Source of the DNA: JAFGGT01 sp036733165
GTDB lineage: Archaea > Methanobacteriota_B > Thermococci > Methanofastidiosales > NM3
Assembly: GCA_036733165.1 (NCBI GenBank)
Contig: DAINBB010000001.1
Location: 62,001 to 126,000 of the forward strand
Direction of reading: 5' to 3'
Length of the DNA: 64,000 bases
The number at the start of each line of letters is the position of its first letter. Positions within the stretch are counted from its first letter, which is position 1. This document shows positions 63,504 to 64,000 of this stretch, piece by piece. The notes below the pieces were generated by a model. That model saw only the letters and a list, made by a program, of their open reading frames with translations, was not told where the DNA came from and made no database searches. The position numbers were made by a program, and so were the translations under genes.

Positions 63504-64000
63504 CTATTTCTTGTTTTTCTTGCCAACGGTTATTATCCCTAGGTGGTCCTCGGCGCTTGCATAGACATTGAAGCCGTCCTCCAGGGTTATAAGCTTGATC
63601 AGGTCGGAGCTGTACATGTTCTTCTGGGACTCCAAGAACTTCTCGTCTATGAATCCTCCCTTCTCGACATAGACCGGTATATATATTGTATTAGTGGAGG
63701 TTATGTCCCCAAAGAAATGGGTGCCATAGGACAGCTCAGGACGCGTCCCGCTCGTCGAAAGCTCGATGATGACGCTGGAATTGGATATCTCGCCATAGTT
63801 CACCGGAACGCCAAGCTCCGGTGTGGACGTGCCCCAGCGCCCGGGACCTATGAGTATGTAGCTCTCGTTGTTCAATATCTCATTGAGCTTTCCTATCTCC
63901 CTGGCTATGTAGAACGCGTTTGAGGCATTGAAGTTCTCATGAGGAACGTAGACTATGTTCCTTATCCCCTTCACCAGGCCGTTCCCAAGCACGTGGTCGC
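63504..64000 (-). CDS. PEP/pyruvate-binding (PPDK_N-like) domain protein, 5' part beyond the window
   Basis: The frame is open to the window edge; about 165 C-terminal residues are visible. YILIGPGRWGTSTPELGVPV followed by NYGEISNSSVIIE is characteristic of large proteins with a PEP-synthase-like ATP-grasp domain and of unknown role in prokaryotes. The C-terminus is basic (GKKNKK). True PEP synthase is unlikely from this end, as no swivelling His domain is seen. Confidence 0.65.
   Translation of the reverse strand, partial: DHVLGNGLVKGIRNIVYVPHENFNASNAFYIAREIGKLNEILNNESYILIGPGRWGTSTPELGVPVNYGEISNSSVIIELSTSGTRPELSYGTHFFGDITSTNTIYIPVYVEKGGFIDEKFLESQKNMYSSDLIKLITLEDGFNVYASAEDHLGIITVGKKNKK

Overview
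The window looks like a piece of a euryarchaeal chromosome, most likely from the Thermoplasmatota or a close relative, recovered from a metagenome. The archaeal assignment rests on a complete A-type ATP synthase operon, the mevalonate genes (thiolase/HMG-CoA synthase/DUF35, HMG-CoA reductase), geranylgeranyl reductase, KEOPS/t6A genes, archaeal-length ribosomal protein uS15, form III RuBisCO, S-layer glycoprotein-like genes, TATA/BRE promoters and GGTGA-type Shine-Dalgarno sites. The finer placement is an inference from gene content; no 16S rRNA is present. A 10-N scaffold gap lies inside dapA and is followed by a short bacterial-looking transporter fragment, so this is an assembled scaffold with at least one local error.

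Layout: 1-2.4 kb, end of a flippase-like membrane protein and a tungsten aldehyde:ferredoxin oxidoreductase. 2.4-3.1 kb, adenylate kinase. 3.1-8.1 kb, a minus-strand lysine operon dapB-dapA-lysA-dapF-dapL with ATGA-type overlaps, using the DapL aminotransferase route. 8.2-11.6 kb, the HMG-CoA synthase/thiolase/DUF35 operon behind its probable HTH regulator. 11.7-14.2 kb, a ClC protein and an alpha/beta hydrolase. 14.2-20.2 kb, an information-processing operon: Kae1, Sua5, Bud32, RdgB, uS15, a RecJ-like DHH protein whose C-terminus looks like Pcc1, and an FAD dehydrogenase. 20.4-21.8 kb, form III RuBisCO behind a strongly structured leader. 21.9-29.8 kb, ATP synthase H-I-K-E-C-F-A-B-D. 29.8-32.6 kb, an AbrB/ACT regulator with a palindromic promoter, NadA, a HAD phosphatase and a DUF2284 protein. 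32.6 kb, tRNA-Gln(CUG). 32.7-36.2 kb, an operon with a Tyr-ending leader peptide, an SD-masking hairpin, an aryl-CoA ligase, a 38-residue membrane peptide, a sodium:solute symporter and an ACT protein. 36.2-45.9 kb, RtcA, Ogt, a tandem-thioredoxin/CcdA protein and its ectodomain partner, Pcm, a zinc-finger protein, DUF371, a PD-(D/E)XK nuclease, a glycosyltransferase, HMG-CoA reductase and BioY with a BirA-like operator.

45.9-55.3 kb is a cell-surface region: a membrane-anchored ectodomain protein, an extracytoplasmic thioredoxin-TPR protein and three cysteine-rich S-layer-type genes, two of which are a perfect 2.19 kb tandem duplication. 55.4-59.6 kb has an unknown protein, an AmrS-like radical SAM enzyme, ferredoxin plus geranylgeranyl reductase, and a zinc-ribbon membrane protein. 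59.9-63.4 kb carries two amtB-glnK pairs whose glnK genes look homogenised by gene conversion. The window closes in the 3' end of a PEP/pyruvate-binding-domain protein.

The best leads beyond ordinary annotation are the RecJ-Pcc1 fusion, the structured RuBisCO leader, the leader-peptide/hairpin control of the aryl-CoA ligase operon, the BirA-like operator, the AbrB/ACT palindrome, and the co-location of cysteine-rich S-layer proteins with exported thiol-redox proteins. No CRISPR array, insertion sequence or prophage was seen.
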